64,000 nt of DNA from Paragemmobacter straminiformis. Lineage in GTDB: Bacteria; Pseudomonadota; Alphaproteobacteria; Rhodobacterales; Rhodobacteraceae. The stretch is taken from assembly GCF_014243445.1 (NCBI RefSeq), contig NZ_JACLQD010000006.1, forward strand, positions 1 to 64,000, in the 5' to 3' direction. Positions 41,961-49,585 of the stretch are shown here, one piece after another. The notes beneath the pieces were generated by a model, which did not search any database, was not told the origin of the DNA, and saw only the letters and a list, made by a program, of their open reading frames with translations. A program made the translations under genes and the position numbers. The stretch's first letter is position 1; each line of letters begins with the position of its first letter.

Positions 41961-42863
41961 ATGCCTGATACCGTAGCCCCTCAGGCCGGGGGCGATCTCG
42001 TCCAGCGGATACAGGAGCGCTACACCTCGCTCCGAAAATCCGAGCGCATCGTCGCGGATTACCTGCGCGAACATGCCGGAACGCGACTCAGCCTTTCGAT
42101 CACCGAGCTTGCCCAGACGCTCGGCCTCTCCGAGGCAACGATCAGCCGCGTCAGCCGTGCGCTCGGCTATTCCGGTTTTCCCGACCTGAAGCTCTCGCTC
42201 GCCGAAGGGGCGGTGACGCGCTCTTCATTCGCCAACATCCCGGCCGAGATCGATCAGACCGATACGTTGATCGGCACCTCGGCCAAACTGGCGAACCTTC
42301 TGTCCACCGCCATCCAGGGCACGCAGCGGATGCTCGATTCCGAACGCATCGACGCCTGCATCCGCGCCATCCGCGGCGCGCGCAAGGTCGTGCTGGTCGG
42401 TGTCGGCGGGGCCGCCGCCATCTGTGACGAGGCCGCGCACCTGTTCATGAAAGCCGGTCTCGACGCGATTTCCTGCAATGACCATTACACACAGGTGGTT
42501 CTGGCCGCGAACCTTGGCCCCGATTGCGTGATGATCGGCATTTCACACACCGGAACGACCCAAGGTATCGCCAGCGCCTTGCGACTTGCCCGCGAAAAGG
42601 GGGCGATCACTGTCGCCATGACCAGCGACCCCGCCTCGTCCGTCGCCCGCGCGGCAGAAACCACGCTGGTGACGTGGAGTTCGGCCACCCCTTCGGTCCC
42701 GCTTTACGGTGACTTTCTCGAAGGACGGATCAGCCAGATCTACCTTGTCGACCTTCTTTACATCGGGCTCCTGTTCGAAGAGGGCAGCGACCGTTCCGGC
42801 AACCTCAAGAACACAGCCTCGGCGCTGGAACGCTTCTACCAGCGGCTGGGCGGGGAACCCTGA
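41961..42863 (+). CDS. RpiR family (HTH-SIS) transcriptional regulator
   Basis: A 300-residue RpiR regulator. The N-terminal HTH is at about residues 12-85 (RKSERIVADYLREHAG, SITELAQTLGLSEATISRVSRALGYSGFPDLKLSL). The SIS sugar-phosphate-binding domain follows (KVVLVGVGGAAAICDEAAHLF, ISHTGTTQGIASALRLAREKGAITVAMTSDPAS). The ATG at 41961 has AAGGAG upstream; a longer in-frame opening lacks one. It lies between the two minus-strand operons and ends 3 bp from the convergent LVIVD gene. It probably senses a sugar phosphate made by the FGGY kinase or aldolase and controls both operons (inference). Confidence 0.92.
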   Translation: MPDTVAPQAGGDLVQRIQERYTSLRKSERIVADYLREHAGTRLSLSITELAQTLGLSEATISRVSRALGYSGFPDLKLSLAEGAVTRSSFANIPAEIDQTDTLIGTSAKLANLLSTAIQGTQRMLDSERIDACIRAIRGARKVVLVGVGGAAAICDEAAHLFMKAGLDAISCNDHYTQVVLAANLGPDCVMIGISHTGTTQGIASALRLAREKGAITVAMTSDPASSVARAAETTLVTWSSATPSVPLYGDFLEGRISQIYLVDLLYIGLLFEEGSDRSGNLKNTASALERFYQRLGGEP

Positions 42864-42866
42864 CGG

Positions 42867-44102
42867 TCAGCCAAGGTATTCCATCACCGAAAGCCCTGCG
42901 TTGAAGTCGGTGGCATAGACCAGACCATTGCGGTCCACATGCACATCGGCCGAATGCAGCACCGCCGCACGGTTCGGGCGCGGGTCCACCATGCGCGCCG
43001 GCGGCGGCGGCACGCAGGCGCCCACCTCGACGGGGTGGAAGGGGTCGGAAATGTCATGCACCCGCACGCCGGCATTCTGCCATGTCGAAAAGATCAGCGT
43101 TTCCGACTGAAAGGTGCCGGGCCGGTTCTCGTGGATGTTGTGCGGCCCGAAATGCCCGCCGACCGCGTGGTAGTCGCGGTCCTTCGGCGGCGGAAAGGTC
43201 GAAATGCTTTTTGGCCTTCCCTTGATCTGGTTGTCAAAGACCCAGATCGGCTTGAACCCGTCCTCGCCATGATCCAGCACGGTTTCGTCCACCACAACCA
43301 GAAGATCGCGCCCCGGCAACGGCAGCGCGTTATGCGTGCCGCCCCCGAACGGCGGCGACCAGACGATGTGGTTCATCAACCTCGGCGAATGCCGGTCCGA
43401 AACGTCGACGACCGCAAGACAGGCATCGCGCCATGCACAATAGGCAATGTCGCCCTGCACGATCGGATGATGCAGCCCGAAGCGCCCCGTCGGCTGCGGC
43501 CAGTCCGGCACCTCGCCCGCGGCATGGTTCATCCCCGGCAACCAGAAGCGCGACGCGAGGATGGGCTTTTCCGGGATCGCCATGTCGATTACGATCAGGA
43601 TGTAATCCGTGAACCCGTCCAGCAGCGCCGAGGCATAGGCCCAGCGCCCGCCCGTATACCAGATGCGGTGCAGGCCCATGCCTTCCACCTTCATGAAGCC
43701 GATCCCGCGCGGCTTTTCGGGGTCCGCGATATCGTAGACCGCCATTCCCGCCGACCAGTCCCGCGCCCCGCCGGCATGGTGGCTGACCCCGCCTTTGTAA
43801 TAGGCCCTTTCGTCGGCCATGTCGGACTGGGCAAACATGTCCTTGTTATGGATCACAAGCAGCAGGTCGTCATGCGTCTGCAAATGCAGGTTCCACGTGT
43901 TCGGCGGCGCCGCGACAAAGCCCACCGCGCGCGGGTTCACCGGATCGCGCAGGTCGATCACGCTGAACCCTTTGGAAAAGATATGACCGACATAGGCATA
44001 GCCCCGATGCACCATAAGCTGCACGCCATCGGGCCGCCCGCCCTGATCGCTTTGCGACAGAAGCCGCATGTTTCGGGCGTGGCTGGGGGTGGGGGCGGTC
44101 AT
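42867..44102 (-). CDS. LVIVD-repeat beta-propeller-like protein
   Basis: A 411-residue protein built of repeats of the LVIVD type: HIFSKGFSVIDLRDPVNPRAVGF, WSAGMAVYDIADPEKPRGIGF, CLAVVDVSDRHSPRLMNHI and GVRVHDISDPFHPVEVG. These predict a beta-propeller. No signal peptide is evident, so it is probably cytoplasmic. Several histidines (HAGGARDW, GMNHAAGE, HFGPHNIHENRPG) could bind metal or act catalytically. It is the last gene of the transport operon and is separated from the rest by a terminator-like hairpin. No reaction can be assigned; a lactonase- or isomerase-like role is conceivable. Confidence 0.75.
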   Translation of the reverse strand: MTAPTPSHARNMRLLSQSDQGGRPDGVQLMVHRGYAYVGHIFSKGFSVIDLRDPVNPRAVGFVAAPPNTWNLHLQTHDDLLLVIHNKDMFAQSDMADERAYYKGGVSHHAGGARDWSAGMAVYDIADPEKPRGIGFMKVEGMGLHRIWYTGGRWAYASALLDGFTDYILIVIDMAIPEKPILASRFWLPGMNHAAGEVPDWPQPTGRFGLHHPIVQGDIAYCAWRDACLAVVDVSDRHSPRLMNHIVWSPPFGGGTHNALPLPGRDLLVVVDETVLDHGEDGFKPIWVFDNQIKGRPKSISTFPPPKDRDYHAVGGHFGPHNIHENRPGTFQSETLIFSTWQNAGVRVHDISDPFHPVEVGACVPPPPARMVDPRPNRAAVLHSADVHVDRNGLVYATDFNAGLSVMEYLG

Positions 44103-44124
44103 GGCTCACCTATGGGATGAAAAG

Positions 44125-44152
44125 GCCCCTGCCCCGAAAAGCGGGCAGGGGC
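44125..44152 (-). terminator. Terminator-like hairpin before the LVIVD gene
   Basis: Perfect 10-bp stem GCCCCTGCCC / GGGCAGGGGC with an 8-base loop. In the leftward reading it is followed by CTTTTC, a short U-tract. It lies after the stop of the metallo-beta-lactamase-fold gene and probably attenuates read-through into the LVIVD gene. Confidence 0.7.
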
Positions 44153-44181
44153 GAGTACGCGCATCCAGTCAGGGGAATGCG

Positions 44182-44871
44182 TCAGCGCGACTGTTCGAAG
44201 ACAAAGACCCTCGGCGCACCGCTTGCAGGCAACATGTCCGGCGTCAGCTCCATCTCGGACCCGCCCACGCGGGTGATGCTTTCCGCAGGCACGCGGGCAA
44301 GGAAGCTTTCCACCGGCTCGATCTTCAAGACACCCTTGGGGCTGTAGTAATGCATCGGGATCACGGCCCTTGGTCCGATCACGCGGATCGCCTCGTCCAG
44401 ATCCGGCAGCGGGATCGTCGCATGGTCGCCCGTCAGCGCCAGCAGCACATCCACCTTGCCCTTCAGCGCCTGCAAATGCCCCTCCGGCACCGCAGTCCCG
44501 ATGTCTCCCATATGCAGGAAACGCAGCCCGCCAAGGCTGAAATGGTAAAGCGCGTTCGCATCCGGATCGCGGCCATACTCCGTCTGGTAATCGAAGGTCA
44601 GGCTTTCCGTCGCGGGATAAGAGGTCACCTCGATCCCCTTGACCACGCGCCCACCCGTCGGAATGGCAAGCGTATTCACCACTTCGGGGCTGCCGGTGAC
44701 ATGGCTCGGGTCCGAATGGAAATCATCCGTGTCCGACGACATAAGCACGATATCGGCGGGTTCGTTGATCGGATCGAAATGCGATTTCTCGCAATTGAAG
44801 GGGTCGGTCACGATTGCCAGCCCGTCCCCTTCCAGCCGGAAACTCGCATGGGCATAGAACTTGATCTTCAT
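44182..44871 (-). CDS. Metallo-beta-lactamase-fold protein with a degenerate metal motif
   Basis: A 229-residue protein of the UlaG/lactamase_B_3-like fold: opening MKIKFYAHASFRLEGDGLAIVTDPF, later FLHMGDIG and VIPMHYY. The expected zinc motif THxHxDH after ADIVL is replaced by SSDTDDFH, which lacks the first two histidines, whereas the later GD and MHY positions remain. It may bind metal differently or have lost hydrolase activity. Its start is 3 bp downstream of the ABM gene stop. UlaG relatives hydrolyse sugar lactones, which would fit a sugar pathway, but the motif loss argues for caution. Confidence 0.7.
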   Translation of the reverse strand: MKIKFYAHASFRLEGDGLAIVTDPFNCEKSHFDPINEPADIVLMSSDTDDFHSDPSHVTGSPEVVNTLAIPTGGRVVKGIEVTSYPATESLTFDYQTEYGRDPDANALYHFSLGGLRFLHMGDIGTAVPEGHLQALKGKVDVLLALTGDHATIPLPDLDEAIRVIGPRAVIPMHYYSPKGVLKIEPVESFLARVPAESITRVGGSEMELTPDMLPASGAPRVFVFEQSR

Positions 44872-44874
44872 GGC

Positions 44875-45159
44875 TTACACCTTCTGTCCGGTAAAGAGCG
44901 TCCAGTTGGCCACCAGATCATCCTGCTTGGCCGAAAACGCCGTCAGATGGGGCGAGGCCATGTGGTCATCCCAGAGCGGGCGGCTTTCCCACTCCTCGGT
45001 GAACATGAAGAGACCCTCCTCATCCTCGGATTTATGCATGTCGTAAAAGACGCAGCCCTTTTCGGCGCGGGTCGGGGCGATCAGCCCTTGCAGCACGGAA
45101 AACAGCGCGTCTTCCTTGCCGGCCTTGGCTTTCAGGGTGGCGATGACGGTCAACGGCAT
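44875..45159 (-). CDS. ABM-domain protein, putative quinol monooxygenase family
   Basis: A 94-residue antibiotic-biosynthesis-monooxygenase (YgiN-like) protein: MPLTVIATLKAKAGKEDALFSVL, EKGCVFYDMHKSEDEEGLFMFTEEWES and ASPHLTAFSA are typical. These small dimeric ferredoxin-fold proteins act on quinols or other reactive carbonyl or aromatic compounds without a cofactor; many have no known substrate. The start overlaps the HAD gene stop by 10 nt. Its presence in a sugar operon is unusual. Confidence 0.8.
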   Translation of the reverse strand: MPLTVIATLKAKAGKEDALFSVLQGLIAPTRAEKGCVFYDMHKSEDEEGLFMFTEEWESRPLWDDHMASPHLTAFSAKQDDLVANWTLFTGQKV

Positions 45160-45872
45160 TGGGGTTCCTCCTCCTTGGTCAGGCTCCGGCACAGGCCAAG
45201 GTCGATGCCTTGGTCCAGATGGTCCACGATCCGGTCCGCGCCCGTGAAATCCTCGTCGTGGGTATAGGTGGAACGGGTGACGACGCAGCGCATCCCCGCC
45301 CCCTTCGCGGCGCTCAGGCCGATGTGGCTGTCCTCGATCACCACGCAGGCCGAAGGCGTCAGGCGCAGCGTGGTTGCGGCAAGCGTGTAGATCGCGGGAT
45401 CGGGCTTCTTTTTCGCCACCACATCGCCCGCAAAGATCACGATCGCCTTTGCACGCTCCGGCCCCAGAAGCACCTCGACCACCTTTTCCACCGCGCGTTC
45501 GTTCGAGGTAGAGCAGACGGCGACCTGCAACCCCGCCCCTAGCGCCGCATCGACCATCCGCGCCACGCCGGGGCGCAGCGGCAAGGCACCGCTTTCGATC
45601 AGTTCCATAAAGATATCGGTCTTGAGCCGGTGAAGCTGCGCGATCAGCGCGTCACGGTCGCCTTCGGGCCAGCCGGTTTCATCGAAATGCCGCCGCATCC
45701 GCTCCTTGCCGCCGCCCGTGGTCAGCAACGCGCCGTAGCGTTCCACCGACCATTCGACCGAAAGCCCCGCGGCCTTGAACGCCGCGTTGAAGGCCACGCG
45801 ATGGCCATCTCTCTCGGTATCGACCAGAACCCCGTCGCAATCGAAGATCAGCGCCTGCATCTCATGCGGCAT
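45150..45872 (-). CDS. HAD-superfamily phosphatase (beta-phosphoglucomutase/phosphatase type)
   Basis: A 240-residue HAD protein. Motif I is FDCDGVLVDTERDGH, motif II VAVCSTSNERAVEKVV, motif III VAKKKPDPAIY and motif IV VIEDSHIGLSAAKGAGM. The cap region resembles CbbY/GS1 sugar phosphatases. It may dephosphorylate a dead-end or pathway sugar phosphate. The ATG at 45872 has GGAGG 7 bases upstream; a second ATG four codons later is possible. The start region lies just upstream of the aldolase stop, so the genes are coupled. Confidence 0.85.
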   Translation of the reverse strand: MPHEMQALIFDCDGVLVDTERDGHRVAFNAAFKAAGLSVEWSVERYGALLTTGGGKERMRRHFDETGWPEGDRDALIAQLHRLKTDIFMELIESGALPLRPGVARMVDAALGAGLQVAVCSTSNERAVEKVVEVLLGPERAKAIVIFAGDVVAKKKPDPAIYTLAATTLRLTPSACVVIEDSHIGLSAAKGAGMRCVVTRSTYTHDEDFTGADRIVDHLDQGIDLGLCRSLTKEEEPQCR

Positions 45873-46740
45873 GGGCTGCCTCCGCCGCGCGGCCCGCCGA
45901 ACCGAAGGTGCGGATGCAGGCCATGACATCCCCCTTCATCGCGTCATGCTGCGCGGCGAGGAAAGGCAGCGGCTCCTCGAGCTTCGGCCTTTCCGCCTTC
46001 AGCCCGACAAATCCGTCGATAAACAGACGCTTGTGCATGGTCGAGATGTTGACCTTGCCACAGCCAAGGGAAATGCAGCGCGTGAACTGTTCATCCGTCA
46101 GTCCGGTGCCGCCGTGCAATGCGATGGGCGTGTCGATGGCCTTGGTGATCCGCTCCAGAAGGTCATAGGCGATCTTCGCCTCGCCCTTGTAGAAGCCGTG
46201 CGCCGTGCCGATGGCGGGGGCAAAGACGGCAAGGTTCGGCATCGCTGCGACGAAGCGCAGGCATTCGTCATAATCGGCCAGCCGCGACTGGTCGTCGTTC
46301 ACGACCTTGTCGTCCTCGACCCCGCCGATGGCTCCGATCTCGGCCTCCAGCCCCACACCGGCGGTTTCTGTCAACCCGTAGACCAGCGACGACTTTTCAA
46401 GGTTCTCGGCAAAGGGCAGCGCCGATCCGTCGAACATGACCGAGGTCCAGCCCGCATCGATGCAACGCCTTATGACATCGATATCCGTGCAGTGGTCCAG
46501 ATGCAGCGCCACAGGCACCGGCGCGTCCTCGGCCAGCATCCGCACCCATGTCGCCACATGGGCATAGCCCCAATGCTTCACCGTCTTGACCGAGACCTGC
46601 ACGATCACCGGCGCCGACAGTTCGGCAGCACCGGAAATGATAGACTTGGCCGAGTTGAAATCGATCATGTTATAGGCGGCGATGCCATAACCGTCCGCTC
46701 GCGCCCGACGCAACATCGGGCCCATTGAAACCAGGGGCAT
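45862..46740 (-). CDS. Class II ketose-bisphosphate aldolase
   Basis: A 292-residue zinc aldolase of the FbaA/KbaY family. Zinc and catalytic segments are HLDHCTD, SVMFDGSALPFAENL, GLEAEIGAIGG, AIGTAHGFYKG and the phosphate-binding IALHGGTGLTDEQF with GCGKVNISTMHKRL. It would cleave a phosphorylated ketose to dihydroxyacetone phosphate and an aldehyde. The partner kinase is the FGGY protein encoded upstream. The substrate is not fructose or tagatose bisphosphate by necessity, since only one kinase is present. Confidence 0.88.
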   Translation of the reverse strand: MPLVSMGPMLRRARADGYGIAAYNMIDFNSAKSIISGAAELSAPVIVQVSVKTVKHWGYAHVATWVRMLAEDAPVPVALHLDHCTDIDVIRRCIDAGWTSVMFDGSALPFAENLEKSSLVYGLTETAGVGLEAEIGAIGGVEDDKVVNDDQSRLADYDECLRFVAAMPNLAVFAPAIGTAHGFYKGEAKIAYDLLERITKAIDTPIALHGGTGLTDEQFTRCISLGCGKVNISTMHKRLFIDGFVGLKAERPKLEEPLPFLAAQHDAMKGDVMACIRTFGSAGRAAEAAHAA

Positions 46741-46762
46741 GAATTTTCCTTTCAGGTTGTGC

Positions 46763-46784
46763 GGGGGGCCGGCCCCGGCCCCCC
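46763..46784. repeat. Intercistronic hairpin between VOC and aldolase genes
   Basis: Perfect 10-bp inverted repeat GGGGGGCCGG / CCGGCCCCCC with a 2-base centre in the 54-bp gap. There is no T-tract in the operon direction, so it is probably an mRNA-stability or processing element. Confidence 0.55.
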
Positions 46785-46794
46785 TTTCGTCACG

Positions 46795-47349
46795 TCAGAT
46801 CAGCGTTTCCGCCGGACGCGACGGGTCGAACAGGCGGCGACGGCCTGCCTGTTTCGCCTCGTTGTCGAAAACCGTCCCCTTGGGCGAAGAGACCACCTCG
46901 AGTTGCAGCCCCCAGGGCGCCATGAAATAGCACCATGTCAGGCCAAGGTTCGGACCGTCGGTATAGCTGGTGGGTTCGCCCAGAACCTTCACCCCGTTGT
47001 CCTTGAGAAACGTGATCGCGGCCTCCATGTCATCGACATAGAATGCCATGTGATGCCCGCCGACGTCCGAATTCTTCAACGGCCCTTCGGTCTTCTGGTC
47101 CGGCGCGGAATACTGGAACACTTCGAGGTTGGTGCCGTTCCCAAGCCGCACATAGCGGAATTCCTTGATCTCCGACCGCGGATGCACGTTCAGATGCTCG
47201 TGCATCCAGTCGCCCTCGCCACGGAAATCGGTGGCGGCGGTGAACAGCACCTCGGCGCCAAGGATGCGCGTGAAGAAATCGCAGGCTTCGTTGATGTCGG
47301 GCACCGTAATGCCCACATGTTCCATGCCTCGAATACCGGGAATACCCAT
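46795..47349 (-). CDS. VOC superfamily protein, second cluster
   Basis: A 184-residue glyoxalase-fold protein. Probable metal ligands are H11 (MEHVGITV), a His in GGHHMAFYV and the Glu in LQLEVVSS. RLGNGTNLEVFQYS and GLTWCYFMAPWG match the VOC protein of the first cluster (22,133-22,651), and both have similar length. The start MGIPGIRGMEH is 14 bp downstream of the FGGY stop. No dedicated isomerase or epimerase is otherwise encoded in this operon, so this protein might supply that step (inference). Confidence 0.85.
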   Translation of the reverse strand: MGIPGIRGMEHVGITVPDINEACDFFTRILGAEVLFTAATDFRGEGDWMHEHLNVHPRSEIKEFRYVRLGNGTNLEVFQYSAPDQKTEGPLKNSDVGGHHMAFYVDDMEAAITFLKDNGVKVLGEPTSYTDGPNLGLTWCYFMAPWGLQLEVVSSPKGTVFDNEAKQAGRRRLFDPSRPAETLI

Positions 47350-47363
47350 CTTACCCTCCTGTC

Positions 47364-48926
47364 TTATTGATATTTCTGCGAAAAATCGCTGAGCTTCGCG
47401 TATTGCCCGCTTTGGGCAACCGCCTCGTAGATGCCGCGGTAGATGCCGTGCTGCTCGCCATAAAGCTCGCCAAGCCTCGTGTTCGGCTCGAAGGTGCTTT
47501 CAACCTGCACCATCGCCCCCACCGCCTCGTCGATCGAGGTGAATGCCCCCGACCCGTAGGCGCCAAGGATCGCGGCCCCCAGCGCGGTGCATTCGCGCTC
47601 CTTGGTCACGGTCGACGGAACGCCGATCACATCGGTCATGATCTGCACAAATCCGTCCGACTTCGTCCCGCCGCCCGTCAGGCGGAAATCGGTGATCCCG
47701 CCGTCTATGTCGGACTGGAAGCTGTCGAACACCATCTTCATCTCGTGCGAGCAGCCTTCCAGCAGCGCACGGATGAGGTCATGGCGTTCGTGATAAAGCC
47801 CGAGGCCAAGAAAGCTGCCCCGCGCCACCGCATCGTAATAGGGCGTGACCTGCGAAGCCATGAAGCTGTGGAACATCGCACCATTGGCGCCGGGTTTCGA
47901 ATTATGCGCCTGTTCGACCATGACACTGTAAACGCTCGTCTTGCGCCGCGCGCTTTCATCCAGTTCGTTGCGGCCCAGATGGTCGCGCCACCAGCGCAAC
48001 GAGGCACCAAGGCTGAAGGCCCCGCCTTCGATATCCCATGCCCCCGGCACGCCGTGGCCGCCCCACCAAAGCTTGTTGCCCTTGATACGGTCCACGCTGT
48101 CCAGATGCGCCACCATCACGCCCGAGGTGCCAACCGTGAACTCCGCCATCCCTTGCCTGATGACACCCGCGCCGATGGCGGCGCATTGCTGGTCGCCCGC
48201 GCCACGGCACAGGATCACCCCTTCCGGCAGGCCCGTCTCATGCGCGGCGGCCTTCGACAGTCGCCCCACCATCGTCGCAGGCGTGCCCACGGGGGGCAGA
48301 CGGTCGCGCCCGATGCCGCAGGCCTTCAGGATCCGGTCCGACCAGTCAAGCTTGGCAATGTCCATCATCCCGTTCAGCGTCAGCGATGCCGGATCGGTCG
48401 CCCAATCCTCGGCCCCCATGCGCCAAAGGAAATACTCCTGCCCGTTCACGAACCAGCGCGTCGCGTCGAACAGGTCGGGCCGGTTCTCGCGCAACCAGAC
48501 GATCTTTGCCGCCGACCAGAGCGGGCTGATCGTCATTCCGGTATGCGCCTGATGCTCCGCCGCGCCGAATTCGGCCGAGATCGCCTCGACGCTCTTCAAC
48601 GCCCGCCCGCAGTTCCAGACCAGCGAATTCATCAGCGGGCGGCGGTTCTCGTCCAGCAACCCGAACGTCCCGCGCTGGCTCGACAGGCCCACCGAATGAT
48701 AGGCATCGGCCGGAAGCCCCGCCTTGGCAACCGCCTGTTTCGTCGCCGAACAGATGCCCGCCCAAACGTCGTCCAGCGACTGTTCGATCCACCCCGGCTG
48801 GGGCGAGGAACAGTTGTATTCCTGATATCCGTGGCCGACCGCGTTGCCCTTCTCGTCGAAGACCATCACCGTGCAGCCCGTCGTGCCGGCATCTATGCCG
48901 ACGAAAACCTTACCCGTCCGCGACAA
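47364..48926 (-). CDS. FGGY-family carbohydrate kinase (xylulokinase-like)
   Basis: A 520-residue sugar kinase. GKVFVGIDAGTTGCTVMVFD is the N-terminal phosphate-1 motif, SVGLSSQRGTFGLLD and VWNCGRA follow, and CRGAGDQQCAAIGAG, FTVGTSGVM and RLTGGGTKSDGFVQIMTDVIG, ECTALGAAILGAYGSG form the C-terminal ATP region. The TTG start at 48926 was chosen since GGAGG lies 5 bases upstream and it matches the family start. It probably phosphorylates the imported sugar or polyol before aldol cleavage. Confidence 0.88.
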   Translation of the reverse strand: MSRTGKVFVGIDAGTTGCTVMVFDEKGNAVGHGYQEYNCSSPQPGWIEQSLDDVWAGICSATKQAVAKAGLPADAYHSVGLSSQRGTFGLLDENRRPLMNSLVWNCGRALKSVEAISAEFGAAEHQAHTGMTISPLWSAAKIVWLRENRPDLFDATRWFVNGQEYFLWRMGAEDWATDPASLTLNGMMDIAKLDWSDRILKACGIGRDRLPPVGTPATMVGRLSKAAAHETGLPEGVILCRGAGDQQCAAIGAGVIRQGMAEFTVGTSGVMVAHLDSVDRIKGNKLWWGGHGVPGAWDIEGGAFSLGASLRWWRDHLGRNELDESARRKTSVYSVMVEQAHNSKPGANGAMFHSFMASQVTPYYDAVARGSFLGLGLYHERHDLIRALLEGCSHEMKMVFDSFQSDIDGGITDFRLTGGGTKSDGFVQIMTDVIGVPSTVTKERECTALGAAILGAYGSGAFTSIDEAVGAMVQVESTFEPNTRLGELYGEQHGIYRGIYEAVAQSGQYAKLSDFSQKYQ

Positions 48927-48946
48927 GTTTTCCTCCCCCCGTCGTC

Positions 48947-49585
48947 CTATGCACCAACGGCCTGCGGCAACCCCGCGAGCCAACCCGACAAAAGGGCCAG
49001 AAACTTCAGCCGTCGCGCGCTGTCCTCCTCCGACAGCGTCACCAGAAGCTTCGCCTTCGTGCCAAGCACATCCTCATCCCGCGACCTCACGGTCACCTGC
49101 GGGATCGCCTGCACCGTGTCGCCCTGTCCGCGCCACGCCGCATCCGCCTCGAAGCCCCAGCGCCGCAACGCCAAAGGCCATGTCGCATCCATCGCCTGCC
49201 CGCTGTCCAACCGGACACGGCAATGGAAGTCGGTCACACCACCGTCAGCCAGCATGCCCAGAAGCTGGGGCGGCATGCCGGGGTGAAGCGGGACGGCGCT
49301 TGCGAAATCGCCCTCGACGATCTCGACCACGGCGCCCTGCCCCATCCGGCGCAGCGCATCGCGCAGCACCAGATGCTTTGCCGTGCAGGCCCCCCGCCCC
49401 GATTGCAGCGCCGCCAGCGGGCTGCGGTCGGGACCCGAGAAATAGGGCATGGCCTGAACTGCCCGATAGGCCTGGACGATGCCGTCCATCCCGTCCGAAG
49501 TCACATGCGCCGCAAGAAAGGCGTCCAGCGCCCTTGCGTAGGGAACACCCCCCTGTCCTGCGGCTGTGACCTCAGAAATAGGCAT
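48947..49585 (-). CDS. Transglutaminase-like superfamily protein
   Basis: A 212-residue protein with an apparent Cys-His-Asp triad: Cys in GRGACTAKHLVLRDALRRMG, His in VTDFHCRV and Asp in AMDATWPLALRRWGFEADA. This order and spacing fit the transglutaminase-like (papain-related) superfamily. No signal peptide is seen. Its start overlaps the ABC ATPase stop by 14 nt, so it is a genuine operon member. Its function in a sugar operon is unknown; an amidase or peptidase acting on an amide-linked substrate is one possibility. Confidence 0.65.
   Translation of the reverse strand: MPISEVTAAGQGGVPYARALDAFLAAHVTSDGMDGIVQAYRAVQAMPYFSGPDRSPLAALQSGRGACTAKHLVLRDALRRMGQGAVVEIVEGDFASAVPLHPGMPPQLLGMLADGGVTDFHCRVRLDSGQAMDATWPLALRRWGFEADAAWRGQGDTVQAIPQVTVRSRDEDVLGTKAKLLVTLSEEDSARRLKFLALLSGWLAGLPQAVGA

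Noticed and set aside
35021-48926. Sulfosugar (sulfo-transketolase or sulfo-transaldolase) pathway
   Set aside because: Transketolase, transaldolase and aldolase are present, but no sulfosugar isomerase, sulfo-specific dehydrogenase, sulfonate exporter or split sulfo-transketolase is seen. The acetoin-type complex points elsewhere.
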